The notes under the pieces are model-generated. The model saw nothing but the letters and a program-made list of their open reading frames with translations, had not been told where the DNA came from and did no database searches. Shown in pieces: positions 49,155-57,817 of a stretch of 63,059 nt of DNA. This DNA comes from Candidatus Hydrogenedens sp. Its GTDB lineage: Bacteria; Hydrogenedentota; Hydrogenedentia; Hydrogenedentales; JAEUWI01. The stretch lies in NCBI GenBank assembly GCA_016125095.1, contig WGMK01000004.1, forward strand, positions 1 through 63,059. Reading direction: 5' to 3'. The first letter of the stretch is position 1; every line of letters starts with the position of its first letter. The translations under genes and the position numbers were made by a program.

Positions 49155-50431
49155 GCGGGCATCGGAACCGTGTACGGCGCCGATGGCATCAGCCAGATGG
49201 TCGGTTCGTGGTTGCCCGCCGCAGCGAATTCCTCTCGCGCCTGCGCCAGCGCAGCTTCAAGGCTGTCAGCCTTGCACGCGCCCAGCAGCGCCACCTCGTC
49301 CGCACTCAGGTCGGTCACCATGATGGCGCTCGGCGATTTCTCCAGCGTGGAGAGCGCCGTCTGCCCGTTGATCTCCGCGTTCTTGCGCAGCTCGGCGATC
49401 ACCGCATCCTGCGTACCCAGCGACAGCCACTGCTTGAACTTGTTGCCGCCGTAGCCTTCCTCGGCCCGCGCCGCGAAGATCATCCGGCCGCCAGGCTTCA
49501 TGGCCTGATACGCATTGAACAGCGCCTTATGGCTCTGGATGAAGTTCTTCGCCTTGCCCGCCGTCGCAATCACCAAATCGGCCTGCTCCGCGATGGGCAC
49601 ACAGAAGAGCCGCGCCGCGAGATCGCACGCAGCTTGATGGGCCGACTCCATCTCGCCGGCGAATAGCCCCGCAATCGCGCCCTGCCGGTCGAGCACCGTG
49701 TTCACGATAAAGGCGACCGGGCAAAACTTCGCCGCCGCCAGCATGTCTTCCGCCACCGGATTGCCTGCCAGCGTGCCGATACGCACGGCCGGATTGAGCT
49801 GGTTCAGCGTGGGGTGGAGGTTGCGTGCATGATTCGCCGCGATGGTTTCCACGCCCGCGATGCCCGGCACCAGGCTCTTGCGCCCGCCGCCGAATCCGCC
49901 GAAGTAATGCAGCACCGCCGTGCCCGTGAGGATCAGCCGATCGCATTCCACCGCCCGGCGGTTCACCCGCACCGGCGTACCGGAGGGCGTGGTGCCGAGC
50001 GACACAAGCTGAGAATCGTCGAAGGGATCGTGCGAATAGGCGCGCGTGCCGTACTCCGCGTAGACCTCGGCTCCCAGGATGCCGCGCGCCTCGTCCTCGG
50101 TTGGTCCCCGGTGCGTTCCCGTGCTGAAAAGAAAGCTGATGTCTTCCTTGCGCACGCCGCGCTCCAGCAGACCCGCCACCAAGGCCGGAAGTATTTGCTC
50201 GATGCGCGTGGTCCGGAAGGAGTCCGACACCACAATGACCACCGTCTCGCCCGGCTGCACCGTCTCCCAGGCCGAACCGTCCAGCCCGATGGGATGGCGC
50301 ATGGCCTCGGTGAAGGCCGCATTCACATCCGCGATTGGCTCGGCGGCGCCGATGTCGATGGTGCCGAGGCAGCGGCCGAAATCCAGTCCCGCCGCAAGGG
50401 TGTCCTTGCCATAGTCCAATTCGATGCGCAT
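49151..50431 (-). CDS. LarA-like nickel-dependent racemase (DUF2088)
   Basis: 426 aa, the usual length. N-terminal domain with VVSDSFRTTR and LFSTGTHRGPTEDE; the His in STGTHR matches a conserved LarA ligand region. The centre has YFGGFGGGRKSLVPGIAG (Lys expected to bind the nickel-pincer cofactor) and NHARNLHP. LarA racemises lactate; many homologues racemise or epimerise other 2-hydroxy acids, so the substrate is open. The cofactor genes larB, larC and larE are not in the window. Confidence 0.85.
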   Translation of the reverse strand: MRIELDYGKDTLAAGLDFGRCLGTIDIGAAEPIADVNAAFTEAMRHPIGLDGSAWETVQPGETVVIVVSDSFRTTRIEQILPALVAGLLERGVRKEDISFLFSTGTHRGPTEDEARGILGAEVYAEYGTRAYSHDPFDDSQLVSLGTTPSGTPVRVNRRAVECDRLILTGTAVLHYFGGFGGGRKSLVPGIAGVETIAANHARNLHPTLNQLNPAVRIGTLAGNPVAEDMLAAAKFCPVAFIVNTVLDRQGAIAGLFAGEMESAHQAACDLAARLFCVPIAEQADLVIATAGKAKNFIQSHKALFNAYQAMKPGGRMIFAARAEEGYGGNKFKQWLSLGTQDAVIAELRKNAEINGQTALSTLEKSPSAIMVTDLSADEVALLGACKADSLEAALAQAREEFAAAGNHEPTIWLMPSAPYTVPMPA

Positions 50432-50443
50432 GGGGAAGGCCTC

Positions 50444-51187
50444 CTAGAAATCGAACGGATCGTCTTCGTCGCCGTGGGCCGCTGCATTGCGGGCGTGCAT
50501 GCACACGCGCCACATGGCCGCGAAGGCGAGAATGTCGAGAAACGCAATCGGGAGCCGTAGACCAATCAGCAGCAGCGACGAGCGGTGCTCGCTCGCATCC
50601 AGGCTGAACATGATCATCAGCCAGAACACGTGGGCGATAAACGGTAACGCAGCAGCCTGCATGGTCAGCAGGGGAAAGCGCAGGATCGGCCGGACCGCCT
50701 CGCCCAGTTCGTGCCATTCAAACCGGCCCCAGTGCATCGCGCAGATGATCACCAGCGGAACCACCATCTCGTAGACCACGAGGAAGATTTCCATCAGCAC
50801 GGCCACGTCGCCAAGGTCGGCCCGCGCGGCGAAAACCTGGGCGCGCAGCAATACCAGCCCGCACAATTGCACCAGCAGCCACGGCACATAAAACCGGCGT
50901 AGGGCGTCCTGTACCGAGGGACAGCGCCACAGGGGGCGGTCGATAGCGCGCCCCAAGAGGCAATAGCCGACCGCCTGCACTGCCGCCAGCGTCAATGCAA
51001 CGTACACATCGCACGCGAGGGTAAAGAGCGGCCACCACGGGGGCACCGCGTTGCTGCCGATATCGGGCGCAAGCCAGTCGCTCAGGAATTGTACGGGCAG
51101 TATCGCCAGCAGCACCGCGCCCATGTAGCCGTACACCAGGTGGGGGCGTTCCTGCAGGTCGCGCCAAGCGGCAATCCAGACATTCAT
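50444..51187 (-). CDS. Polytopic membrane protein, unknown
   Basis: 247 aa from ATG 51187, where the frame becomes protein-like (MNVWIAAWRDLQERPHLVYG). There are five or six hydrophobic segments (MGAVLLAILPVQFL, FTLACDVYVALTLAAVQAVGY, FLVVYEMVVPLVIICAMHW, FIAHVFWLMIMFSL, AFLDILAFAAMW) and an acidic tail (HGDEDDPFDF). No family recognised. It lies 12 bp from larA-like and just after the PilZ gene, with all three in the same direction. Confidence 0.7.
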   Translation of the reverse strand: MNVWIAAWRDLQERPHLVYGYMGAVLLAILPVQFLSDWLAPDIGSNAVPPWWPLFTLACDVYVALTLAAVQAVGYCLLGRAIDRPLWRCPSVQDALRRFYVPWLLVQLCGLVLLRAQVFAARADLGDVAVLMEIFLVVYEMVVPLVIICAMHWGRFEWHELGEAVRPILRFPLLTMQAAALPFIAHVFWLMIMFSLDASEHRSSLLLIGLRLPIAFLDILAFAAMWRVCMHARNAAAHGDEDDPFDF

Positions 51188-51197
51188 GCGGGGGGCG

Positions 51198-52295
51198 TTA
51201 CCTTCCGGATTCCGGATCTTGCTGCGCGCGGCGCTGCCAGAGTGAAACATAGTGGGCGATGGCATCGCGCTCTTCCTCAGTCAGGCCGGCGAAGGCGCAG
51301 CGGATGAGGTAGCGGCCGCCGTAGAGTTCCTGCATGCCGACAATCTTGCCGACGGCCTCCATCGAGACTCCCGTGTTCAGCTTGAGCAAGGTGCGCAGCG
51401 CCATCTGTTGCGGCAGCGGCTGCGATACCGTCGCCGCGAATCCGCCCGCGCTCAGGCTGGTGAGCCGGCCCTTGATACGCATCGTCTCGGGCCGTTTACG
51501 CAGCTCGTCGATGTCGCCGCTGACCGGCACCGGCACGACATCGAGGTCGGCGGGCTGGTCGAACGGAACGCGGAAGAACGCCCGGGCCTGCGTGCGGGCC
51601 AGGTCGCCCGAGTGCTGCAGCAGCCATCCGGCCGGCTGGTTCGACGCACGCGCCACTTGGGTCTCGAAGGCGTAGCGGCCGTCGTCCTCGCGCCACATCT
51701 TGCACCGCACCGCGGCGCCTTCGCGCACCGCCGGCATCTTGTCCTGCTCGGGCGTCGCGAAAAAGAATGCCTCGTCCACCTCGCGCACGACGAACTGGTG
51801 CCACTCCGGGTTGCCCCGTCCGCTGCCCGGCAGGCCCATCCAGATCTTTTGGCCGCGATAGAGGTCTCGGGTGGATTGAATGCTTTGTGCCAGGGGCACG
51901 AACTCGAGACCGAGCATGCCGCGCAGCAGCCGCAGTTCCGCGCCGGTTTCCTCCAGCGTGGCGACCGACGCGCCGGGCCGAATGCGCTGTATTTCCTCGT
52001 GTACGGCCCGGTCGAACAGCGCGCGCTGCGTGACCAGTTTATACGGGTGCTCGGCCCCATAGCGGCGGATCAGGTCGCGCAGCCGCTCGGCTTGGTCCTC
52101 CGCCAGTTCCTTGTCCCGAATGATGGCGTCCACCCCGTGCCATTCCGCCTCGAGCCGCATGCGTTCCTGCTGCCGGCGGCGGCGTCCCTCCAGCAGCAGC
52201 GCCACGCCCAGCAGGGCGAAGGCCACCAGCACCAGCGCGATATACGTGGTGCTGGTCGCCTGCGGGAAAATGTAAATCGGGCTGTCGGGAGACAT
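51198..52295 (-). CDS. Membrane-anchored PilZ (c-di-GMP-binding) protein
   Basis: 365 aa. One N-terminal transmembrane helix (YIALVLVAFALLGVALLL) is followed by a helical region (about 45-125), a YcgR-N-like beta domain (about 130-225) and a PilZ domain. The c-di-GMP RxxxR is RAFFR in TQARAFFRVPF, and the second motif is SLSAGGF, with Ser in place of the usual Asp/Asn. It would sense c-di-GMP at the membrane. Output is unknown; it may act with the adjacent membrane protein. Confidence 0.8.
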   Translation of the reverse strand: MSPDSPIYIFPQATSTTYIALVLVAFALLGVALLLEGRRRRQQERMRLEAEWHGVDAIIRDKELAEDQAERLRDLIRRYGAEHPYKLVTQRALFDRAVHEEIQRIRPGASVATLEETGAELRLLRGMLGLEFVPLAQSIQSTRDLYRGQKIWMGLPGSGRGNPEWHQFVVREVDEAFFFATPEQDKMPAVREGAAVRCKMWREDDGRYAFETQVARASNQPAGWLLQHSGDLARTQARAFFRVPFDQPADLDVVPVPVSGDIDELRKRPETMRIKGRLTSLSAGGFAATVSQPLPQQMALRTLLKLNTGVSMEAVGKIVGMQELYGGRYLIRCAFAGLTEEERDAIAHYVSLWQRRAQQDPESGR

Positions 52296-52402
52296 GGGAC
52301 GTCCGGGTTCCTCGGCCCCGCGCCGCGCCCGCGGACGGAGCCCCTTGCGCGCCGATTATAGGCCCCGCATCGGCGGCAAACCAATCGGTACGCGGGCTGT
52401 GG

Positions 52403-53350
52403 CTATTTCGACGGCGGACAGAATCCGTCTTCGCTCGTGTCGCAGGGTACTGCGCCGCCGAGGTTGTACAACTGCAGCATGCGAAGCAGTTCGCTCAGGC
52501 TGATGGAGAACGCCGGCGTTTGGAAATCCGCGTTGTGCCGGGCGCAGTCGATGACGTTGCCCTGCCCGGTCGAATACGCGTCTTCCGGTCCGGCTCCGCA
52601 GTGGAAGCGTCCCGCATTATACAGCTGGATGATACGCAGCACCTCGTTCAGGCCAAAGCTCAAATCACAGTCGGTGTCCGCCGTGTGGGCGCCCGCAGGC
52701 GGATAATTGCCGCAGGGGTCGGCATCGCCCGAGGCAACCCGCACGCGCCGTACTTCCGTGCCTTGCAGCACCAGGTACGTGCTGGCATTGTCATTGCCCG
52801 GCAGCTGCGCGCGGTCCATGGTGAAGCCATCGCCCGTAACCGGCGAACCCGAGAACACAATCGGCGCAAAGGTCACGGGGTCCGTGCGGTTGATAGCCGC
52901 CGGTACGCCGTTCTGAAAGCCCGCCAGGAAGCACAAGGCGCCCGTGCAGGTGTTCACGCCTTCCGCATGATAGGGCACCGTGCCGGACAGCGTCAGCGTG
53001 CTGCCCGTCAGCGTACCGGATACCGAGGGCGTCTGCGCATCGAAGGCCGCCTCGGATAGAATGTCGGTCACCACGCGGGAAGTCTCGATGCCGGTGGTGA
53101 ATTGCTGCACCATCGTGTACTGCACCAGCTTGGCGGGGCCGTTCACGAGCGTGCCATTGTTGTCAGAAAATTCCAGTACCAGAACCCCTGGGCCGACCTC
53201 CACCACGGCATCGCCCAGCCCCTGCGGCGTGTCCTCGATTTCCAGCTGCGAGCCCTCGAGTTTATAGGTCACCCGCCACACATCCGCTGTCGCCACGTTC
53301 GCGCCTAGCAGCGCCGCCAGTGCCAAAGCCATCCATCGGATCATGTTCAT
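52403..53350 (-). CDS. Secreted protein with the paired ELLRxIQxYN C-terminal module
   Basis: 315 aa from ATG 53350 (GGGAG upstream). Signal peptide WMALALAALLGANVATA. Residues about 25-200 form a beta-rich domain (VWRVTYKLEGSQLEIED, VLVLEFSDNNGTL) of unknown type. The C-terminal 90 residues are the shared module: FGLNEVLRIIQLYNAGRFHC ... EDAYSTG, then SISLSELLRMLQLYNLGG ... C ... SEDGFC. The EF-hand-like Asp loop before the first repeat is degenerate (DTDCDLSFGL). Unlike the two other carriers it lacks a long linker. Confidence 0.75.
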   Translation of the reverse strand: MNMIRWMALALAALLGANVATADVWRVTYKLEGSQLEIEDTPQGLGDAVVEVGPGVLVLEFSDNNGTLVNGPAKLVQYTMVQQFTTGIETSRVVTDILSEAAFDAQTPSVSGTLTGSTLTLSGTVPYHAEGVNTCTGALCFLAGFQNGVPAAINRTDPVTFAPIVFSGSPVTGDGFTMDRAQLPGNDNASTYLVLQGTEVRRVRVASGDADPCGNYPPAGAHTADTDCDLSFGLNEVLRIIQLYNAGRFHCGAGPEDAYSTGQGNVIDCARHNADFQTPAFSISLSELLRMLQLYNLGGAVPCDTSEDGFCPPSK

Positions 53351-53387
53351 CGCTCCCTGAATCTGTCTTGGATACAGCCCTGAAGGC

Positions 53388-54527
53388 TCAGAGCTGCAAC
53401 TGCTTTCCAATGATCTCTTTCATGATTTCCCGCGTGCCGCCGCCGATGGGCAGCAGACGCGTATCCCGATACAGGCGCTCGACCACGTACTCGCGCGCGT
53501 ACCCGTATCCCCCGTGTAATTGCACCGCTTCGTAGCATACCTTGTCGGCGACATCGCAGGCGAAATTCTTGGCCATGCTGACCTCCATCACCGGGTATCC
53601 GCCCGCGTGCATCTGCGCCGCCACCTGATAATTGAAGGTCTTGGCGGCGGTCACCAGCGTGGCCATGTCCACCAGCTTGTGCCGCGTGACCTGAAAGCCG
53701 CTCAGCGGCCGCCCGAAGGCCTCGCGCTGACGGGTGTAATCGCGTGCGAGTTCGTAAGCGTATTCCGCGGCCGCATGCGCCATCACGGCCAGGCTCAGGC
53801 GCTCCTCCTGAAAGTTCACCATGATGCCGGCAAAGCCGAAATTCTCGTCGCCCAGCAGGTTGGCCGCCGGCACGCGGCAGTCTTCGAACACCAGTTCCGC
53901 CGTGTCCGAGGCGTTCCAGCCCATCTTTCGGATCTTGTTCGACACGCTGAATCCCGGCGTACCCTTTTCGACGACCAGCAGGCTGATGCCGCCGTGACCT
54001 TCCGGTCCCGTGCGTACCGCCGTCGTCACAAAATCCGCCCGGCACCCGGAGGTGATAAAGGTCTTCGCGCCGTTAACGATATAGTGATCGCCATCGCGCA
54101 CCGCACGGGTCTGCAGGCGCGCCACGTCTGACCCCGCGTTGGGCTCGGTAATCGCCAGCGAAGCGATTTTTTCACCCGCTAGAATCGGCGTGGCGAAGCG
54201 CTGTTTCTGCTCCTCGGTGCCCAGCGCCAGAATGGGGGGCAGCGCGATGTTGTGGCTGAACAGCCCCGCGCAAAGCCCGATGGATCCGGTCCGGATAAAT
54301 TCCTCCGTCATGGCGATGCGATGGAAAACGTCGCATTCAATGCCGCCGTACGCCTCGGGATAGCCGAGCCCGAGAAATCCCGCTTCGGCCGCCTTGGCGT
54401 AGAGTTCACGAGGGAACTCCTCGGCGTCTTCCCACGCATCGATATGGGGGGCCACTTCGCGCTCGATGAACTTTCGCGCGGTTTCCCGCATCGATGCATG
54501 AGTCTCGTCGAAATACTGATCGAACAT
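53388..54527 (-). CDS. Acyl-CoA dehydrogenase
   Basis: 379 aa, standard length. The FAD-binding signature is ASLAITEPNAGSDVARLQTRA, and the C-terminal signature is AVQLHGGYGYAREYVVERLYRD with GGGTREIMKEIIGKQL. The residue before 'GT' in the last motif is Gly rather than the Glu of short/medium-chain enzymes, so the catalytic base would have to be elsewhere, as in isovaleryl- or long-chain types. It oxidises an acyl-CoA to the 2-enoyl-CoA and passes electrons to ETF. No other beta-oxidation genes adjoin it. Confidence 0.92.
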   Translation of the reverse strand: MFDQYFDETHASMRETARKFIEREVAPHIDAWEDAEEFPRELYAKAAEAGFLGLGYPEAYGGIECDVFHRIAMTEEFIRTGSIGLCAGLFSHNIALPPILALGTEEQKQRFATPILAGEKIASLAITEPNAGSDVARLQTRAVRDGDHYIVNGAKTFITSGCRADFVTTAVRTGPEGHGGISLLVVEKGTPGFSVSNKIRKMGWNASDTAELVFEDCRVPAANLLGDENFGFAGIMVNFQEERLSLAVMAHAAAEYAYELARDYTRQREAFGRPLSGFQVTRHKLVDMATLVTAAKTFNYQVAAQMHAGGYPVMEVSMAKNFACDVADKVCYEAVQLHGGYGYAREYVVERLYRDTRLLPIGGGTREIMKEIIGKQLQL

Positions 54528-54579
54528 ACGAAGCTATCTCCCGTGCAAAGCCGGAAGAATACCACATTTCCGGTGTGGC

Positions 54580-55488
54580 TCAGCCTTTCAGCGCCCCCAC
54601 CGTAACCCCTTTGGTCAGGTGACGCTGCAGCAGCGCGTACAACAGCAGCGTCGGCAGAATCACGATGACCAGCCCCGTGAACATCAGCCCGAAATCGGTC
54701 TTGTATTGCGCCTGCAGGCTCACCTTCGCCAGCCCGAGCGGCAGCGTGCGCTTCTCGTCCGAAGTGATGAATATCAGCGCGAAGAGGTATTCGTTCCACA
54801 GCCCGATGACGTTGAAGATGGCGACCGATACCAGCCCCGGCCGCGCCAGCGGCAGCATGACGCGCCAGAAGATGGTCGTCTCGCTGCATCCTTCCAGCAG
54901 GGCCGCTTCGCGCAGTTCGCCGGGTAGCGAGGCGAAGAAGCCACACAGCACCATCACGGTAAAGGGCAGACTCAGGGCTGTGTAGATCAGCACCAGCCCG
55001 GCCAGGGAATCGTGAAACTGCACCTGCAGGCCCAAGGGCCCCAGCAGCCAGGAACCCCAATCCGACATCGCCCCGGTCTGGAAAAAGAGCGGCACCAGCA
55101 CCAGTTGCGCGGGGAGCATCATGCCGCCGATGAGGTAAAAATACAGCGCGCGATTGCCCGCGAACCGGAACCGCGACAGCGCATAAGCGGCCATCGACCC
55201 CAGCAGGAGTATCAGGGCCAGCGAGCATGTCGTCACGAGCAGGCTGTTGACGAAATAGGTGGCGAAGTGCGACTCGATCCACGCCGCCTGGAAATTCCGC
55301 AGGGCGTCGTGCCAGGCCTGCGCGCCGCGTTCGCCGCCCAGAAACAGCCACGGCACGCCGTGGGGATTCGCGGCGAATTCGCGCGAACTGCGCAGCGCGC
55401 CGAGAAAGACCCAGAACAGCGGCAGGACCACGAAGGCGAGCCAGCCAAGGGCCAGGGCGTAACCGGAGATTCGGAGCAGGCGCGCCAT
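54580..55488 (-). CDS. ABC sugar transporter permease (MalG/UgpE type)
   Basis: 302 aa from ATG 55488. There are six hydrophobic helices; the EAA loop that contacts the ATPase is REAALLEGCSETTIFWRVML with the typical following Pro. C-terminal PTLLLYALLQRHLTKGVTVGALKG is typical of MalG-like subunits. The start codon overlaps the stop of the partner permease (TGATG). It is the last of three transporter genes. Confidence 0.93.
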   Translation of the reverse strand: MARLLRISGYALALGWLAFVVLPLFWVFLGALRSSREFAANPHGVPWLFLGGERGAQAWHDALRNFQAAWIESHFATYFVNSLLVTTCSLALILLLGSMAAYALSRFRFAGNRALYFYLIGGMMLPAQLVLVPLFFQTGAMSDWGSWLLGPLGLQVQFHDSLAGLVLIYTALSLPFTVMVLCGFFASLPGELREAALLEGCSETTIFWRVMLPLARPGLVSVAIFNVIGLWNEYLFALIFITSDEKRTLPLGLAKVSLQAQYKTDFGLMFTGLVIVILPTLLLYALLQRHLTKGVTVGALKG

Positions 55489-56396
55489 CAGTATTCGAGC
55501 GCCTCCCTGCGCGAAAGCCGGAAGGTCAGCGCCGAGGCCGCAAACACCAGCAGAAACAACAGCGCTGCCACGGCCGCGCCAGACCCCACCTGATATTCGC
55601 TGAACACGCGCTGGTACATGAGCGTGGCCAGCACGTGGGAGTCGTTGCTCGGCATCTCGTTCTCCATCACCCACACGGCGTCGAAGAACTTCAGCATTGT
55701 AATCATCTGAAACACGGCGGCGATCACCAGCACGTCGCGCATCATCGGCAGCGTCACATGAGTAAACTGCCGTACCGGCCCGGCGCCATCGAGCGTGGCC
55801 GCCTCGTAATAGGTCTCCGGAATGCTCTGCATCGCCGCGAGAAACAACACCATGAAGAAGCCCGTGTTCGCCCACACGAGCATCGGCACGAGGCTCGTGA
55901 TCAAATGGCTGGAATTGAGGAACTCGTACGGCACCGGCCAACCGGAAGTGTCGATGTCCGCGGCGGCACACCATCGGGCGAACTCGCCAAGCATCGCGTT
56001 GAAGGCGCCGATATTCGTGGTGCTGTACAGCAATACCCACAGCAGCGCCACGGCCACGGCAGCGAGCGTATTGGGAAAGAAAAAGGCGATGCGGAACAGC
56101 CCCGCCCCCCGAATGCCCCGGTGCAGCATCGCCGCGAATATCATCGCCAGCGTTAGCGTAATGCTGCCCGCCACGACGGCCAGAAAGAGGTTGTGGGCCA
56201 GGGCCGGCCAGAACAATTCCGTGTCCGTCAGCAGCGCGCGGTAATTGCTCAGCCCCACCCATTCTCCCGAGCGGAATCCGTCCCAGCGATACAAACTGTA
56301 TACCAGCGCATGCGCCCCCGGCACCGCGACGAACACTGTGTAGAGCAGTAAGGCCGGCGCCAGGAAGAGCGCCAGAAACCGGGCGGGCGTGCTCAT
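55488..56396 (-). CDS. ABC sugar transporter permease (MalF/UgpA type)
   Basis: 302 aa from ATG 56396; the frame is open for 59 codons further upstream, inside the binding-protein gene, but those lack character. Six hydrophobic helices, with the motif WVGLSNYRALLTDTELFWPA near the start and an EAA loop YYEAATLDGAGPVRQFTHVT. Overlaps the binding-protein stop by 4 bp, so the operon order is binding protein, MalF-like, MalG-like. Confidence 0.93.
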   Translation of the reverse strand: MSTPARFLALFLAPALLLYTVFVAVPGAHALVYSLYRWDGFRSGEWVGLSNYRALLTDTELFWPALAHNLFLAVVAGSITLTLAMIFAAMLHRGIRGAGLFRIAFFFPNTLAAVAVALLWVLLYSTTNIGAFNAMLGEFARWCAAADIDTSGWPVPYEFLNSSHLITSLVPMLVWANTGFFMVLFLAAMQSIPETYYEAATLDGAGPVRQFTHVTLPMMRDVLVIAAVFQMITMLKFFDAVWVMENEMPSNDSHVLATLMYQRVFSEYQVGSGAAVAALLFLLVFAASALTFRLSRREALEY

Positions 56397-57760
56397 TGGG
56401 CCGTACCCTCGCCGAAGGCCGCGGGGTCGTAGGGTACATACGGCGGAATAATCCGCTCGGGGTCGTTCGCCGCAGCCGTCAGCCCATCGTCGAGCGCCGC
56501 GCAAAAGTCCTCCGGCGTGATGTCTCCCCGCAGCAGCCGGGCCAATCCCGGCCGCATCACCTGGAAATCCCATTCAATCAACAGTTCGCGCACCCGCTCC
56601 GCAAAAATCCCGTCCGCCCCCTCGATCATGTCCAGCGAGGATTGCAGCGGGGGGGCGACCAGTTCGCGCGGGGTGCCGCTCAGCAGCGGCGATATCACCC
56701 CGATGCGTTCCGCCATGCCAGGCGCCTGCTTCTTCGACACCAGAAAGCGCACCAGGTCCATCGCTTCCTCGTGGTGACGTCCATCCTTGGGCACGAAGAA
56801 ATACTCGGTGCCGAAGCCGTTGAACAGGCGGGGATTCCCCAAACCGTTCTCTACCGCGGGGATGTTGAAACAGCGCATTTCGAAGCCTTCCGGTAGACTT
56901 TCCTTCATCTCGTTATACAGCCAAAGCCCACAGAACACCATGGCCGCCTTCCCGGTCACGAATTCGAGCTGTCCCTCCGTGTGGGACATCGAAAGCGCCC
57001 CGGGCTCGAAGTAGCGCGTCGCCATTTGCTGCAGGAGTGTGGCCGCACGCACCGCATCCGGGTGCCGGAACGCCCCGGCCTCGAGGCGGTTGATGCGGTT
57101 GATGGCCTCCAGGCCGCCGCAGCGTTGCACCAGCGTCACATAGGTCCACCACGCATAGACCGGATACTTGCCTTGAAACGCCAACGGCGCGATCCCGGAG
57201 GCGAGTATCTGTTCGCACAGGGTCTCGAATTTCTGCCAGGTTGTTGGTGGCTCCCAGCCGTGCTCCCGGAACTGCCGCGCGTCGTACCAGCACGACCACG
57301 CGCCAAAGGCGCTCGGGATGCCGTAAACGAGTCCGTCGCTCTGGTAGGTGTCGAGCGTGCCGGGCACAAACTGGCTGCCCCAGGTACCCTCGCCGCCGTA
57401 GCCCGCCAGTTCCAGCGCCTCGTTGAACGGAACCAGTTTGTCCGCCGTCACCAACAGCCAGATCGGCATGTAGTGCGTCAGCATCAGGTCCGGGGGATTG
57501 CCTCGCAGAAACCGGGGCTTCAGCTTCTCCCGCACCCGCGGGTCGCCCCAGATCTCCGCTTGCACGCCGTCTGCCGGCTGAAGGGCATTCCACGATTCCG
57601 CAGCCTCGACATGCCAGTCGATGCCGTAGCCCCCCTCGAACAGCGCCACCTCCAGGGTTTGGGCGTCCACCCGGTCATCGCCTGCCGGCCGTACCAGATC
57701 GCACGCAGAAAGTGAGATGCAAAGCACCAGTGTCAACAGATTACTGGAGCCCCGCAGCAT
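56393..57760 (-). CDS. ABC sugar-binding lipoprotein (extracellular family 1)
   Basis: 455 aa from ATG 57760, giving a compact lipoprotein signal (LLTLVLCISLSAC, Cys at residue 20). TTG 57796 is an alternative with 12 more residues; neither start has a strong ribosome site. Domain features of MalE/UgpB-type proteins: LPFNEALELAG-like hinge, DGLVYGIPSAFGAWSCWYD, PTTWQKFETLCEQI, TGKAAMVFCGLWLYN. It captures an oligosaccharide or similar ligand for the two permeases. No ATPase gene is present, so a shared MsmK/UgpC-type ATPase elsewhere is expected. Confidence 0.9.
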   Translation of the reverse strand: MLRGSSNLLTLVLCISLSACDLVRPAGDDRVDAQTLEVALFEGGYGIDWHVEAAESWNALQPADGVQAEIWGDPRVREKLKPRFLRGNPPDLMLTHYMPIWLLVTADKLVPFNEALELAGYGGEGTWGSQFVPGTLDTYQSDGLVYGIPSAFGAWSCWYDARQFREHGWEPPTTWQKFETLCEQILASGIAPLAFQGKYPVYAWWTYVTLVQRCGGLEAINRINRLEAGAFRHPDAVRAATLLQQMATRYFEPGALSMSHTEGQLEFVTGKAAMVFCGLWLYNEMKESLPEGFEMRCFNIPAVENGLGNPRLFNGFGTEYFFVPKDGRHHEEAMDLVRFLVSKKQAPGMAERIGVISPLLSGTPRELVAPPLQSSLDMIEGADGIFAERVRELLIEWDFQVMRPGLARLLRGDITPEDFCAALDDGLTAAANDPERIIPPYVPYDPAAFGEGTAQ

Positions 57761-57817
57761 GAGAAATCTAACAATTGTTCGCTGTCGCACTATCAACCTT
57801 GCCGATTTCTAACGATT

